Source: Bombella pollinis
GTDB lineage: Bacteria; Pseudomonadota; Alphaproteobacteria; Acetobacterales; Acetobacteraceae
DNA: 64,000 nt
Assembly (NCBI RefSeq): GCF_026385485.1
Contig: NZ_JANIDX010000007.1
Span: 23,666-87,665 of the forward strand
Reading direction: 5' to 3'
Made by a program: the position numbers and the translations under genes. This document shows positions 27,243 to 35,193 of the stretch, in pieces. The notes below the pieces were generated by a model. The model was not told the DNA's origin. It did no database searches and saw only the letters and a program-made list of their open reading frames with translations. The number at the start of each line of letters is the position of its first letter. Within the stretch, counting starts at the first letter, position 1.

Positions 27243-27458
27243 ATGTCATATGCCGCGTTGGATGCAGGCCGTGTTGCGAAAGTAGCAGAGCAGGCGTTGC
27301 AGACCCTAAAGGCAGAGGAGCCATCTGAAGTGACCCAGCGTAAGACTCTCTTGATAGAGCGGATCCATGCTCTTGCTAAAGCCGCTGCGGAGACAGGGCA
27401 TCAGGGCACTATCACCCTGACATCAGAAGAGTTTTGGTTGATTTCTAAGAACTGGTAA
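27243..27458 (+). CDS. Small hypothetical protein
   Basis: 71 residues from ATG 27243, or 76 from TTG 27228; neither has a strong ribosome site. The protein is helical and Ala/Glu-rich (AGRVAKVAEQALQTLKAEE), ending TSEEFWLISKNW. No signal peptide or membrane segment. Not recognised. It sits 85 nt before the glycosyltransferase gene in the same direction. Its codon use looks like that of its neighbours, so it is probably translated, but this rests on little. Confidence 0.5.
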   Translation: MSYAALDAGRVAKVAEQALQTLKAEEPSEVTQRKTLLIERIHALAKAAAETGHQGTITLTSEEFWLISKNW

Positions 27459-27542
27459 TCATCTTTTAAATAGATCGGCATAGAGTGGTGCGCGATCAAA
27501 CTATTTCGATAGGGCTTATACGGCTTTAAGGGACGTTAAATA

Positions 27543-28409
27543 ATGAAGTGGTTTTTTGCAATTACAGAGGCAACGCTTTCTAATGACCCGGACCATGGGT
27601 TCATAGATTGTATTCGTGTTGCCGTGCGCTCCGCACGTGAGAATACGAACTTGGTGCCACATATGGTCTTTGATGGTAATGAATGTGACTTCACGCGGGA
27701 AATGCGGGCTGCGGGTGTGACGGTTATCTTTCACCGTTTGCATTTTTATGACCGCTTATTAGACGCACAGCGTCGCTTAAAGCCGGAATGGCCCAATTAC
27801 ATCCTTACCGCTGCTGGGGCGTTTATGCGCTTGGAGCTGCCCTTGCTGGAGACGGAAGATCAGTATGTTCTTTATACTGATTGCGATGTGATGTTCATGA
27901 AGGACCCGCAGCTTGAGTTCTGCAAGCCCGCCATCTTCGCGGCCTGTGGCCAGTTTGGGAAGCAGGATTATTATAGCGACATGAACTCCGGGGTCATGGT
28001 GATGAACCTTGAGCGCATGCGTAATGACCTCCCCGCGATGGTGGATTTCTTATGTGAAAATCTTGACCATATTGCAGGATATGACCAAGAACTATTGCGC
28101 ATCTTCTATAATGCGCATTGGAGTCCGCTATCAGCTCGTTTCAACTGGAAGCCTTATTGGGGTGTGGATGAACGCGCAACGATTGTGCATTTCCACGCCG
28201 CTAAGCCTCCGGCCGCGCGTCATTTGCTGGACGACCCTGCTTACCGTGAGCATGACCATGTCTTCCATGCGTGGCGGCATTGGTTCTTCCAAAACCCTGC
28301 CGGGTATGGCTATTACGTTCCGCTTTGGGAGTCTCATTTAGAGAAGGCAAAGTCAGATTATAGCCTTGATATGGTTGATGAGTTTGATGCGCTGCGTGCA
28401 GAAAGCTAA
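27543..28409 (+). CDS. GT8-like glycosyltransferase
   Basis: 288 residues, cytosolic, no membrane segment. The nucleotide-sugar/metal DxD motif is D113-C-D115 in VLYTDCDVMFMKDP, preceded by an acceptor-domain helix (AFMRLELPLLE) and followed by NSGVMVMNLERM and AGYDQELLRIF, the usual GT-A/GT8 order; a late HFHAAKPP gives the C-terminal His ligand. Probably transfers a hexose to a glycan (LPS core, capsule or exopolysaccharide); donor and acceptor are unknown. It is isolated from other polysaccharide genes and ends at a strong terminator. Confidence 0.8.
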   Translation: MKWFFAITEATLSNDPDHGFIDCIRVAVRSARENTNLVPHMVFDGNECDFTREMRAAGVTVIFHRLHFYDRLLDAQRRLKPEWPNYILTAAGAFMRLELPLLETEDQYVLYTDCDVMFMKDPQLEFCKPAIFAACGQFGKQDYYSDMNSGVMVMNLERMRNDLPAMVDFLCENLDHIAGYDQELLRIFYNAHWSPLSARFNWKPYWGVDERATIVHFHAAKPPAARHLLDDPAYREHDHVFHAWRHWFFQNPAGYGYYVPLWESHLEKAKSDYSLDMVDEFDALRAES

Positions 28410-28443
28410 CACTTGTTGCTCTCTATTATAGGGAGTACGGTAT

Positions 28444-28475
28444 GGGGGCTTGCCGGTGAGGTAGGCCCCCTTTTT
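28444..28475 (+). terminator. Rho-independent terminator after the glycosyltransferase gene
   Basis: GGGGGCT (28444-28450) pairs with GGCCCCC (28464-28470), followed at once by TTTTT. It also lies just past the 3' end of the convergent AbrB-type gene. Confidence 0.8.
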
Positions 28476-28479
28476 ATGC

Positions 28480-29577
28480 TTAATCTTTTGTTTGTGGGAT
28501 GAGCTTTTCGCTCAAAGGGGTGCGTGCGTGGCGTTCTAGCCAACGGCCAAGGGGGCGGGCAATGGTTGGGCCAAGTGTGACAACGGCAATCATGCGTGCG
28601 GTCTGCATTGCAATGATAAATGGTAACGCAATGGGGATGTTAGCACTGATGACGATGATGGTATCCAGCCCGCCGGGGCTGGTGGCAAGATAGGCACTGA
28701 GCAGGTCAATCTTTGCAAAATAGGCAACGGGAAAGGCTAGTAAAGCACAGACGATAATGAGCGTAAGGGATGAAAGCAGAACAGCGGGAATGGAACGCAG
28801 CGCATAGCGTAATACGGGGGCCGTAAAGCGCAGCCCGATAGACCAGCCAATAATAAGATAAGCAGGGATACGCAGCCAGAATGGCGCGCTAATATGTAAA
28901 AGATCGCTCAATTGTAGGGCCGTCCCGATGAGGATGGTCAGCAAAAGGGCTAAAGCTGGCATCCGTAATTTGAGGCTGATGAGCGTACTAAGGATGATAA
29001 GGCTGAGGGTGGGGAGGAGATTGCCCTGTGTAAGAGGGGGTATCCCAATATCATGATGGGTACGGACAACAACCCATGAGACAAGCGAGGTCGCCACAGC
29101 TACCATAATAACGCGGAAATAGAGCATAAAAGCTGTAAGGCGCGCATCTGCTCCAAAGGCCCCACAGAGCATGACCATGGTGGAAGCCGCACCGGGGGAG
29201 GTGCCCCAAAGGGCCGTTGTTCCCGGCATGACACCAAACCACGCAAGCCCTGCACCAGTGGCGAAGCTGACTACAATAACCGACAGCACACTAAGGAGGA
29301 CTAACGCCCAGTGTGAGAAAATATGATGCAGGACAGAGAGCGTAATGCTATTGACCACCACACAAGCAAGAATGGCTTGGGCCATTGTAAAGAATACAGG
29401 CTTTACAGTTACGGCACGGCCTTTGAGCGACATAATAATGCCAGCAATCATTGGCCCTAGCATCATCCCCGCTGTGAGATGGAGTAGTAAAAACACCCCA
29501 GAGATAAGCGCGGAGAGACTAACAAGCCCTGCCCATCTTAGGCTGTAAGATTTCCATGAGAAGGAAAAACGGCTCAC
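28480..29577 (-). CDS. AbrB-family (AbrB duplication) membrane protein
   Basis: 365 residues, almost wholly hydrophobic with about ten membrane segments in two related halves. Conserved family blocks include HLTAGMMLGPMIAGI near residue 33, GTSPGAASTMVMLCGAFGADARL near 125 and ATSPGGLDTIIVISANI near 293; the repeated SPGG/SPGA motifs are typical of the AbrB-duplication family (often annotated as AbrB transcriptional regulator or putative ammonia monooxygenase). It is a membrane protein, so those older names are misleading; a transport role is likely but unproven. It lies 16 nt... downstream direction of sspB start is not shared: sspB ends at 29593, so the two may form one transcript. Confidence 0.8.
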   Translation of the reverse strand: MSRFSFSWKSYSLRWAGLVSLSALISGVFLLLHLTAGMMLGPMIAGIIMSLKGRAVTVKPVFFTMAQAILACVVVNSITLSVLHHIFSHWALVLLSVLSVIVVSFATGAGLAWFGVMPGTTALWGTSPGAASTMVMLCGAFGADARLTAFMLYFRVIMVAVATSLVSWVVVRTHHDIGIPPLTQGNLLPTLSLIILSTLISLKLRMPALALLLTILIGTALQLSDLLHISAPFWLRIPAYLIIGWSIGLRFTAPVLRYALRSIPAVLLSSLTLIIVCALLAFPVAYFAKIDLLSAYLATSPGGLDTIIVISANIPIALPFIIAMQTARMIAVVTLGPTIARPLGRWLERHARTPLSEKLIPQTKD

Positions 29578-29592
29578 ACGCTCAGCCCCTGC

Positions 29593-30186
29593 TTAGCGGT
29601 CAGAATCATCGGTATCGTCTGAATGTTGTGCCGCGGGCTTTTTACGAAATGCGGCTAAGCTGACAACTTCCGCACCTTCGGCAGCGGGGGTAGGTGTATC
29701 ATCTTTTGCCGCATGATCAGGCTTTTGCTCATGCGGTGTGGGACGGAAATTATGAACCTCCGCCGGGGGAGCTTCTTCCTCATAATGAGGTGTAAAGCGG
29801 AGGACGAGATGAATATGTGGGTCGGCAAAGGCTGTAATGGCGGCAAAGGGGATATGCAGCGTACTGGGCACCCCCCCAAAGGAAAGCCCCACAGAGAAAG
29901 AGCGCGCACTACGATCCACCGTGAGGTTTTGGAACTGATGTTGCAGCACGATGGTCATTTCCTCTGGGTAGCGTTCTTTCAACGCAGCAGGGATGACAAC
30001 ACCGGGAAATCTGGTGAGGAAGGTCATATAGAAATGATGCTCCCCCGGCAGGCCATGCACACTAATATGCTCTAAAGCTTTGAGCATGACCTCGCGATGC
30101 GCTTCTTCAAGCCATGTATCGTAAGGGAGGAGGCTGCTGGGCGGGGTCGGATCGAACCCATCTGGGCCTTTGGTATCATCACTCAT
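29593..30186 (-). CDS. sspB: ClpXP adaptor SspB (alphaproteobacterial type)
   Basis: 197 residues. The core runs from LPYDTWLEEAHREVMLKAL through FYMTFLTRFPGVVIPAAL, YPEEMTIVLQHQFQNL and FSVGLSFGGVPSTLHIPFAAITAFADP, which is the SspB substrate-binding barrel. A disordered linker rich in Pro/Glu/Lys/Asp leads to a C-terminal segment (VVSLAAFRKKP) acting as the ClpX-docking tail. SspB tethers ssrA-tagged proteins to ClpXP. The gene for the tag RNA itself lies about 110 nt upstream on the same strand (30296-30575). Confidence 0.92.
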   Translation of the reverse strand: MSDDTKGPDGFDPTPPSSLLPYDTWLEEAHREVMLKALEHISVHGLPGEHHFYMTFLTRFPGVVIPAALKERYPEEMTIVLQHQFQNLTVDRSARSFSVGLSFGGVPSTLHIPFAAITAFADPHIHLVLRFTPHYEEEAPPAEVHNFRPTPHEQKPDHAAKDDTPTPAAEGAEVVSLAAFRKKPAAQHSDDTDDSDR

Positions 30187-30295
30187 GGAGGGACCCTCAC
30201 CTGTTTCATAAAAAGCTCTCTAGGTGTGCGACAGCTACGATAAAATCGCAAGGGTCGAGCCGTATATTCTTTACGGTTTTGCACATTTAAAAGGG

Positions 30296-30575
30296 GATGG
30301 GTGGGGGGCTTCTGTTGCCCGGTGCCCCCCGGACCGCGCTTATCGCTTATGCAGCAACAGCGAGCACCTCAGAGTTATCGTTGGCACTTGTAAAATTAGC
30401 CCGATAACGGCGGTACAATGCCGGGCAAAAAGTAAATCTTTACCATGCGTGTCGAGCCTGTTTCGTCCCCCTAAGCCAACCTAAAAGGTTGATGGTGGAG
30501 ACGCCGGGCACTGCCCCCGGGTCCACAACACTTATTTCATTTACCGTTTATCGCCATAGCTAAGGCCGAAGCCTC
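30296..30575 (-). ncRNA. ssrA: Two-piece (permuted) transfer-messenger RNA
   Basis: Read on the minus strand, the acceptor piece comes first and ends in CCGGCGTCTCCACCA (encoded CCA at 30495-30493). A short spacer (30492-30471) follows, then the coding piece opens with GGGGACGAAACAGGCTCGAC at 30470. GGGGAC pairs with GTCTCC to rebuild the acceptor stem, so the gene is circularly permuted as in alphaproteobacteria. The resume codon GCC at 30385 begins the tag ANDNSEVLAVAA, stop TAA at 30349-30347. A GGGGGGC/GCCCCCC stem closes the 3' part. The ends (about 30575 and 30296) are estimated from the promoter and this last stem. It rescues stalled ribosomes with SmpB. Confidence 0.93.
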
Positions 30576-30586
30576 CAGCAGGAGAA

Positions 30587-30615
30587 GATATACGCTCTCT
30601 TAACGCCGATAGCAA
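30587..30615 (-). promoter_or_regulatory. Candidate sigma-70 promoter of ssrA
   Basis: On the minus strand TTGCTA (30615-30610) and TATATC (30592-30587) are spaced by exactly 17 nt and lie just upstream of the tmRNA acceptor piece. It overlaps the start of the thyX leader on the other strand. Confidence 0.55.
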
Positions 30616-30670
30616 GGATAAGAGAGTAGCCTACTGGTTAGGCTTGCAGGAGGGGCAGTTGTAAGGCTAC
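30595..30670 (+). promoter_or_regulatory. Structured leader upstream of thyX
   Basis: CTCTCTTA (30595-30602) pairs with TAAGAGAG (30619-30626). Next, AGCCTA (30628-30633) can pair with TAGGCT (30639-30644), or the overlapping GTAGCCT (30626-30632) can pair with AGGCTAC (30664-30670); these two stems exclude each other. The purine-rich CAGGAGGGGCAG lies between the two alternative 3' arms. This looks like a switchable 5' leader, but I cannot match it to a named riboswitch, and it overlaps the ssrA promoter region. Confidence 0.4.
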
Positions 30671-30709
30671 ATCAAGGCTTCCGCTAAGCAGGTGAGCAGG
30701 AGAGACATC

Positions 30710-31615
30710 ATGGCCCTAACAGACGAGCAACAATCCGAAATTACGGCGTTGCGTGCCTCCCCGCATAAAACGGTTCGTCCTACCGTCCCTGCGATGGAGG
30801 AGATTTTGTTTGAGCCTTTCCCGTTGCTGGATCATGGGTTCATCCGGGTTGTGGATTATATGGGCGGCGATTCTGCCGTCGTGCAGGCTGCGCGTGTGTC
30901 TTATGGGAAGGGGACGCGTAAAACATCTGAGGATGCGGGGCTGATTCGTTATCTCATGCGGCATCGTCACTCCACACCTTTTGAGATGTGTGAGATTAAG
31001 TTCCATGTGAAACTCCCGCTCTTTGTCGCACGGCAGTGGATTCGCCATCGCATGGCCAGCGTGAATGAATATTCCGCGCGTTACTCTGTGTTGGATAAAG
31101 AGTTCTATCTCCCAGAGCCTGCTCATATTGCCGCGCAAAGTACGGTGAATCATCAAGGCCGTGGTGAAAGCTTGAGCGCGGAGACAGCACAACAGGTGCT
31201 TGCCATTCTCCAACGTGATGCGTTGCAATGTTACGGCGATTATGAGGAGATGCTGGACCCAGAAGGGATGGGCGTAGCGCGGGAACTTGCCCGTATTAAC
31301 CTTACCCTCAATACCTATACACAATGGTATTGGAAGATTGATTTGCATAATTTGATGCATTTTCTCGCCTTGCGGGCTGATTCCCACGCGCAATATGAGA
31401 TTCGCGTTTATGCCCAAAAGATGATCGAGATTCTCAAGGCATGGGTGCCTCATACCGCTCAGGCGTTTGAGGAATATCGCCTAGGGGCTTATAGCTTCTC
31501 CGCTGGGATGTTGAAGGTCTTACGCCGCCGTCTTGCTGGTGAGGTCGTCACGCAGGAAAGCTCTGGCCTGACAAAGCGGGAATGGACAGAAATGCAAGCC
31601 GTGTTGGAAGGTTGA
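30710..31615 (+). CDS. thyX: FAD-dependent thymidylate synthase
   Basis: 301 residues from ATG 30710, chosen because CAGGAGAGA lies just upstream; a GTG at 30692 would add six residues. The ThyX signature RHRxxSxNExSxRY is present as RHRMASVNEYSARY (about residues 112-125). Makes dTMP from dUMP using methylene-tetrahydrofolate, NADPH and FAD, leaving tetrahydrofolate. It is divergent from ssrA. The protein is longer than many ThyX proteins because of a roughly 25-residue N-terminal extension and a helical C-terminus. No thyA is seen here. Confidence 0.96.
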   Translation: MALTDEQQSEITALRASPHKTVRPTVPAMEEILFEPFPLLDHGFIRVVDYMGGDSAVVQAARVSYGKGTRKTSEDAGLIRYLMRHRHSTPFEMCEIKFHVKLPLFVARQWIRHRMASVNEYSARYSVLDKEFYLPEPAHIAAQSTVNHQGRGESLSAETAQQVLAILQRDALQCYGDYEEMLDPEGMGVARELARINLTLNTYTQWYWKIDLHNLMHFLALRADSHAQYEIRVYAQKMIEILKAWVPHTAQAFEEYRLGAYSFSAGMLKVLRRRLAGEVVTQESSGLTKREWTEMQAVLEG

Positions 31616-31622
31616 AGGAATA

Positions 31623-31931
31623 GTGCCTTCCTCCCCCGCCCCTTTTGATGATGAGGACCGCCCCACCGGGCCTGTGCAGGATTCTGAATCCTTGTTGGCA
31701 GAGGGGCGGCGTTTTCAATATGAGCAGGGGATTCCACCTCTTTTAGGTCGTGAGCCGCGCTTTTGGCCGTGGGCTTTATTAGCGGGTCTTTTAGTGGCTA
31801 TTTCATTAGGGATAGAGCTTTTCTGGCCCTTGCCGGGGCGGCATGGTCCCTTACCTTCATGCGAGCATGTTACAGTGGGGACGGCCTCCTGCCAGCGTGT
31901 CCCACAAACACCGCCTCATATGGCGCATTGA
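31623..31931 (+). CDS. Small single-pass membrane protein, unknown function
   Basis: 102 residues starting at GTG 31623, 7 nt after thyX, so likely co-transcribed. The N-terminal half is acidic and soluble (DDEDRPTGPV), followed by one hydrophobic segment (FWPWALLAGLLVAISLGIEL, about residues 47-66) and a short Cys-containing tail (CEHVTVGTASCQ). I recognise no family. The two Cys after the membrane span could form a periplasmic disulfide if the tail is outside. Confidence 0.55.
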   Translation: MPSSPAPFDDEDRPTGPVQDSESLLAEGRRFQYEQGIPPLLGREPRFWPWALLAGLLVAISLGIELFWPLPGRHGPLPSCEHVTVGTASCQRVPQTPPHMAH

Positions 31932-31970
31932 GGGCTATGATGCGCCCCTCTAGCCCCTAGCTTTTAGCGT

Positions 31971-33080
31971 CTAAGAGACGACAACGCTTTTCCCACGGCT
32001 GCCGAGGACATCAAAGGCGCGTGTGAGGCGGGCGATGCAGTGTTCTTCTCCTGCGCGCATCCAGTTACGAATATCATATTCATGTTTGAGCGGCCGTCCC
32101 GTGTCAGGTGCCACTTGGCGGCGAAAAGCTTCTTTATGAGCATCAATATAGGTCGCAACACCCTGGGCATAGGCAAATTGCGTATCGGTATCGATATTGA
32201 GTTTAAAGACACCATAATCCACAGCGTGGCGGATATCCTGCTCATCCGAGCCTGACCCACCATGAAAAACGAGCGGGACCGGGTTAGGCTCGGTTTGGAA
32301 TGTCGTAGCGATAAGAGCCTGTGAATCGCGCAAAATAGAGGGGCGGAGGCACACATTGCCGGGTTTATAGACGCCATGCACATTACCAAAAGAGGCCGCG
32401 ATGGAGAGCATCCCTAAAGGGGAGAGGGCCTTCCATGCGGTAAGAACATCTTCCGGCTCTGTATAAAGCTCTGGGTTTTTTGCGGCATGATGGCCGGTAA
32501 GCTCTGTACCGATGCCATCTTCTTCCCCACCGGTGATGCCAAGCTCAATTTCCAACCCTATGCCGAGAGGGGTTAGTTTTTGCAAAAGCGTGGCGGCGGT
32601 AGCGATGTTCTGCTCCAATGGTTCCGTAGAAAGGTCTAGCATATGGGAGGAGAAAAGCGGCTGGCCTGTTTGCCCATAATGCTGACGATTTTCCTCAATC
32701 AGCCCCTCCAACCAGCCCAATAAAGGCCGGTTTGCATGGTCTGTATGGAGGATGACCGCTACACCATAATGACGCGCCAGAAGATGAACATGTCGTGCTA
32801 AAGCAACAGCACCAAGGATGTGAGCCTGTTGCTTATCCGGCAAGCCGCGCCCGGCATAAAATTGTGCCCCACCGGCAGAGATTTGGATGATGATATCCGC
32901 ACGATTCCGCCGCGCTGCCTCTAGGGCCATATTGGCCGTGGTCGAGCTACTAACATTCACCGCAGGGAGAGCATAACGGCCCAAATGGCAGCGTTGTATA
33001 AGGGCTTTATACGCTGCCCCAGTAACAACACCGGGTGTGATGGGTGTTGTCGCAGAGGGGGGAGATATAGACGCAGACAT
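31971..33080 (-). CDS. fba: Class II fructose-bisphosphate aldolase
   Basis: 369 residues, class IIA (E. coli FbaA-like). Zinc and catalytic residues are seen in ILHTDHANRP (H112, D114, H115), with further ligands in IELGITGGEEDGIG and PLVFHGGSGS. Cleaves fructose-1,6-bisphosphate reversibly. In acetic acid bacteria, which commonly lack phosphofructokinase, it serves mainly gluconeogenesis and pentose-phosphate recycling (established for the group, not shown here). Convergent with the small gene ending at 31931; no partner genes follow. Confidence 0.94.
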   Translation of the reverse strand: MSASISPPSATTPITPGVVTGAAYKALIQRCHLGRYALPAVNVSSSTTANMALEAARRNRADIIIQISAGGAQFYAGRGLPDKQQAHILGAVALARHVHLLARHYGVAVILHTDHANRPLLGWLEGLIEENRQHYGQTGQPLFSSHMLDLSTEPLEQNIATAATLLQKLTPLGIGLEIELGITGGEEDGIGTELTGHHAAKNPELYTEPEDVLTAWKALSPLGMLSIAASFGNVHGVYKPGNVCLRPSILRDSQALIATTFQTEPNPVPLVFHGGSGSDEQDIRHAVDYGVFKLNIDTDTQFAYAQGVATYIDAHKEAFRRQVAPDTGRPLKHEYDIRNWMRAGEEHCIARLTRAFDVLGSRGKSVVVS

Positions 33081-33248
33081 TTAAGGATTCTTTATAGAGG
33101 AGGGCAAAAGCCAACGCTGACAAGCATAGCCTGTTTTGCTAGCAGGATATATAGTCTAGAAAAATAGGACTATAAAGGTCATTGTTAAAGCATTAGCGTA
33201 TATAAAAAAGATGCTCAGCCTGTTGAGTATCTGATAAGAGAGGCCCTT

Positions 33249-33830
33249 ATGACACAAGATACCCTTATGATGATCGAGACAGAAGATACCCCTAATCCCG
33301 CAACATTGAAGTTTCTACCCGGTTGCGATGTGACGGGGGCGCGTCCCTCGGTTGATTTTGCAGAGGCAGGCCTTGTAGCAGGGCGTTCTGCTCTGGCTGA
33401 TGCGTTATTTGGTTTGGGCGAGATTAAGCGTGTTTTTTTAGGGAGTGACTTCGTCTCTGTTACAAAGGCTGATGCGGCAGATTGGGCCACGCTACGGCCT
33501 CGTATTCTCATTACCTTGACAGATTTCTTTAAAAGCGGCGTTCCTGCTCTTGCAGGTGAGATTGCTGCTCCAGAGGCTGATATTGCCCCAGAAGATGCCG
33601 AGATTGTTGCCCAAGTGAAGGAGTTGTTAGATACACGGGTGCGTCCCGCCGTAGCGAGTGATGGGGGGGATATTGTCTTTCGTGGGTATCGCGAAGGGGT
33701 CGTGTATCTTAGTATGCAGGGGGCTTGCTCTGGCTGCCCATCCTCCCGTGCGACATTGCGTCACGGGGTAGAGAATATGTTACGCCATTATGTGCCAGAG
33801 GTGACGGCGGTTGAAGCTGTAGAGGAGTAA
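33249..33830 (+). CDS. NifU/Nfu-type iron-sulfur scaffold protein
   Basis: 193 residues. The N-terminal Nfu domain (IETEDTPNPATLKFLPG) is followed by the C-terminal NifU-like domain with C160-S-G-C163 in MQGACSGCPSSRATLRHG. It accepts and passes on 4Fe-4S clusters. ATG 33249 has AGAGG 7-11 nt upstream. First gene of a run with a nitroreductase, tsaB and rimI; nfu near tsaB-rimI-fur is a recurrent alphaproteobacterial grouping. Confidence 0.93.
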   Translation: MTQDTLMMIETEDTPNPATLKFLPGCDVTGARPSVDFAEAGLVAGRSALADALFGLGEIKRVFLGSDFVSVTKADAADWATLRPRILITLTDFFKSGVPALAGEIAAPEADIAPEDAEIVAQVKELLDTRVRPAVASDGGDIVFRGYREGVVYLSMQGACSGCPSSRATLRHGVENMLRHYVPEVTAVEAVEE

Positions 33831-33836
33831 ACGTTC

Positions 33837-34475
33837 ATGACAACATCCCCCCCATCAGGCGTAACGCCTGACGGACAGCAGGTCGAGCAGCCTAAAAGCC
33901 CCCTCCTTGCGGAGGAGCTTTTTACCCATTGCCGCACAGCGGAAGGGTTCTCCACTAAGGCTGTGGGGGATGATGTGTTGCACCAGCTTTATGATTTGCT
34001 CAAACTCGGCCCAACCTCTGGTAATTGTGCTCCCGCACGTTTTGCGTTTCTACAAACCCAAGAGGCGCGCGAGGCGATTCGCCCCGCTTTGTCCCTTGGT
34101 AATGTAGAGCGCGCCATGGCCGCCCCCGTATTGGTGGTTGTGGGGTATGATCCTTTATTCTTCGAGCAGCTTAAAACACTCAACCCATTGCCGGGTCTGC
34201 GTGATTGGTTTGCTGCCGATGTAGGATTGAGTGATGAGACGGCTTTTCGCAATGGGACGTTGCAAGGGGCGTATCTCATCATGGCGGCCCGGGCTTTAGG
34301 CTTGGCAGTACGGCCAATGTCGGGTTTTGATGCCATGATGGTGGAGGAGCAATGCTTCCGTAAAAAAGGATGGCGGGCGAATTTTCTAGTCGCTTTGGGC
34401 TATCCTGATGAGGCTATGGAGCCTCCCTCCCGCGCTCCTCGCTTACCGATGGATGAGGCCTGCTTGTGGTTATGA
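33837..34475 (+). CDS. Nitroreductase family protein (RutE/malonic semialdehyde reductase-like)
   Basis: 212 residues. The FMN-binding and dimer motifs resemble the RutE/HadB branch: FSTKAVGDDVLHQLYDLLKLGPTSGNCAPARF near residue 40, then GTLQGAYLIMAARALGLAVRPMSGFD near 140 and NFLVALGYPDE near 185. The probable role is NAD(P)H-dependent reduction of 3-oxopropanoate or a similar small carbonyl, but no rut genes are nearby, so the true substrate is open. It lies 6 nt after nfu and overlaps tsaB by 4 nt. Confidence 0.82.
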   Translation: MTTSPPSGVTPDGQQVEQPKSPLLAEELFTHCRTAEGFSTKAVGDDVLHQLYDLLKLGPTSGNCAPARFAFLQTQEAREAIRPALSLGNVERAMAAPVLVVVGYDPLFFEQLKTLNPLPGLRDWFAADVGLSDETAFRNGTLQGAYLIMAARALGLAVRPMSGFDAMMVEEQCFRKKGWRANFLVALGYPDEAMEPPSRAPRLPMDEACLWL

Positions 34476-35155
34476 AGCCCGAGCGGTGCTTGGTTTTAAA
34501 TGGGGCTGGGGCCGGTCGGGGCTTGAGTAATCTTATCGCTTTGTTGGAGGGCGGTACGGTTATCGCCCAGCAGAGCTTAGCAGGGCGTGGCGCGTCAGAG
34601 CGTTTTGCCCCTACAGTGCAGGCCCTATTAGCACAAGCGGGTTGGTCTCACCCGCCTGATTTGCTTGCAGCGATTATCGGGCCGGGGTCTTTTACTGGTT
34701 TACGCGCCTCTCTCTCTTTAGCCGCCGGGCTGGCACGGGGCTGGTCATGTCAGGGTGTTGGGGTTCGTCTGGGTGATGCCATGCGAGCGAGTCTGCAACG
34801 GAAGGATGCAACGATTCTCTGCCTCGCACGGCGTGGACGTGTTTTTGTGGACCCTCCCGGTAATGCGGTTTATGCCTTGCCGGTGGAAGAGATATCCCCC
34901 GGTTTATGGCCCGCCATTGCTGGTGATGCCGTGTATGGGGAGGATGCTTTGCCGGATCTGACAGGCGCGATGGGAGAGGCACGGTTAGGGCGTGAGAGTG
35001 AGCGGTTGCCATTAGCCGCCCCCACGGCGGAAGGCATTTTCCAAGCAGCGATTGAGGGCCTACAAACGCCGCAATCTTATGCGTTAGAGCCCCTTTATAT
35101 CGACCCGCCCGAAGCACGGCCCCCTGCTGGTGGCCTTCGCCTAGCTCCGCGTTGA
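34472..35155 (+). CDS. tsaB: tRNA threonylcarbamoyladenosine synthesis protein TsaB
   Basis: 227 residues from ATG 34472, which overlaps the preceding stop as ATGA; GTG 34466 is an alternative. ASKHA-type fold with an internal AAIIGPGSFTGLRASLSLAAGLARGW, the TsaB hallmark. Partners TsaD and TsaE to add t6A37 to tRNAs reading ANN codons. The protein diverges at the N-terminal phosphate-1 loop (LNGAGAGRG) as is normal for non-catalytic TsaB. Followed directly by rimI. Confidence 0.9.
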   Translation: MKPERCLVLNGAGAGRGLSNLIALLEGGTVIAQQSLAGRGASERFAPTVQALLAQAGWSHPPDLLAAIIGPGSFTGLRASLSLAAGLARGWSCQGVGVRLGDAMRASLQRKDATILCLARRGRVFVDPPGNAVYALPVEEISPGLWPAIAGDAVYGEDALPDLTGAMGEARLGRESERLPLAAPTAEGIFQAAIEGLQTPQSYALEPLYIDPPEARPPAGGLRLAPR

Positions 35156-35193
35156 GAGGGGATGATGGTGCATTATTGTCTTACGAGCATGCC

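Noticed and set aside
30224..30484. 86-codon plus-strand frame between sspB and thyX
   Set aside because: It covers the tmRNA gene, whose tag and acceptor stem read clearly on the minus strand.
30716..31453. 245-codon open frame on the minus strand opposite thyX
   Set aside because: It lies wholly inside thyX, its translation has no recognisable motif, and thyX carries the full signature on the plus strand.
31932..31956. GGGCTA/TAGCCC hairpin between the thyX-linked small gene and fba
   Set aside because: The stem is 6 bp with a 13-nt loop and only a short T-run after a gap; too weak to call a terminator.
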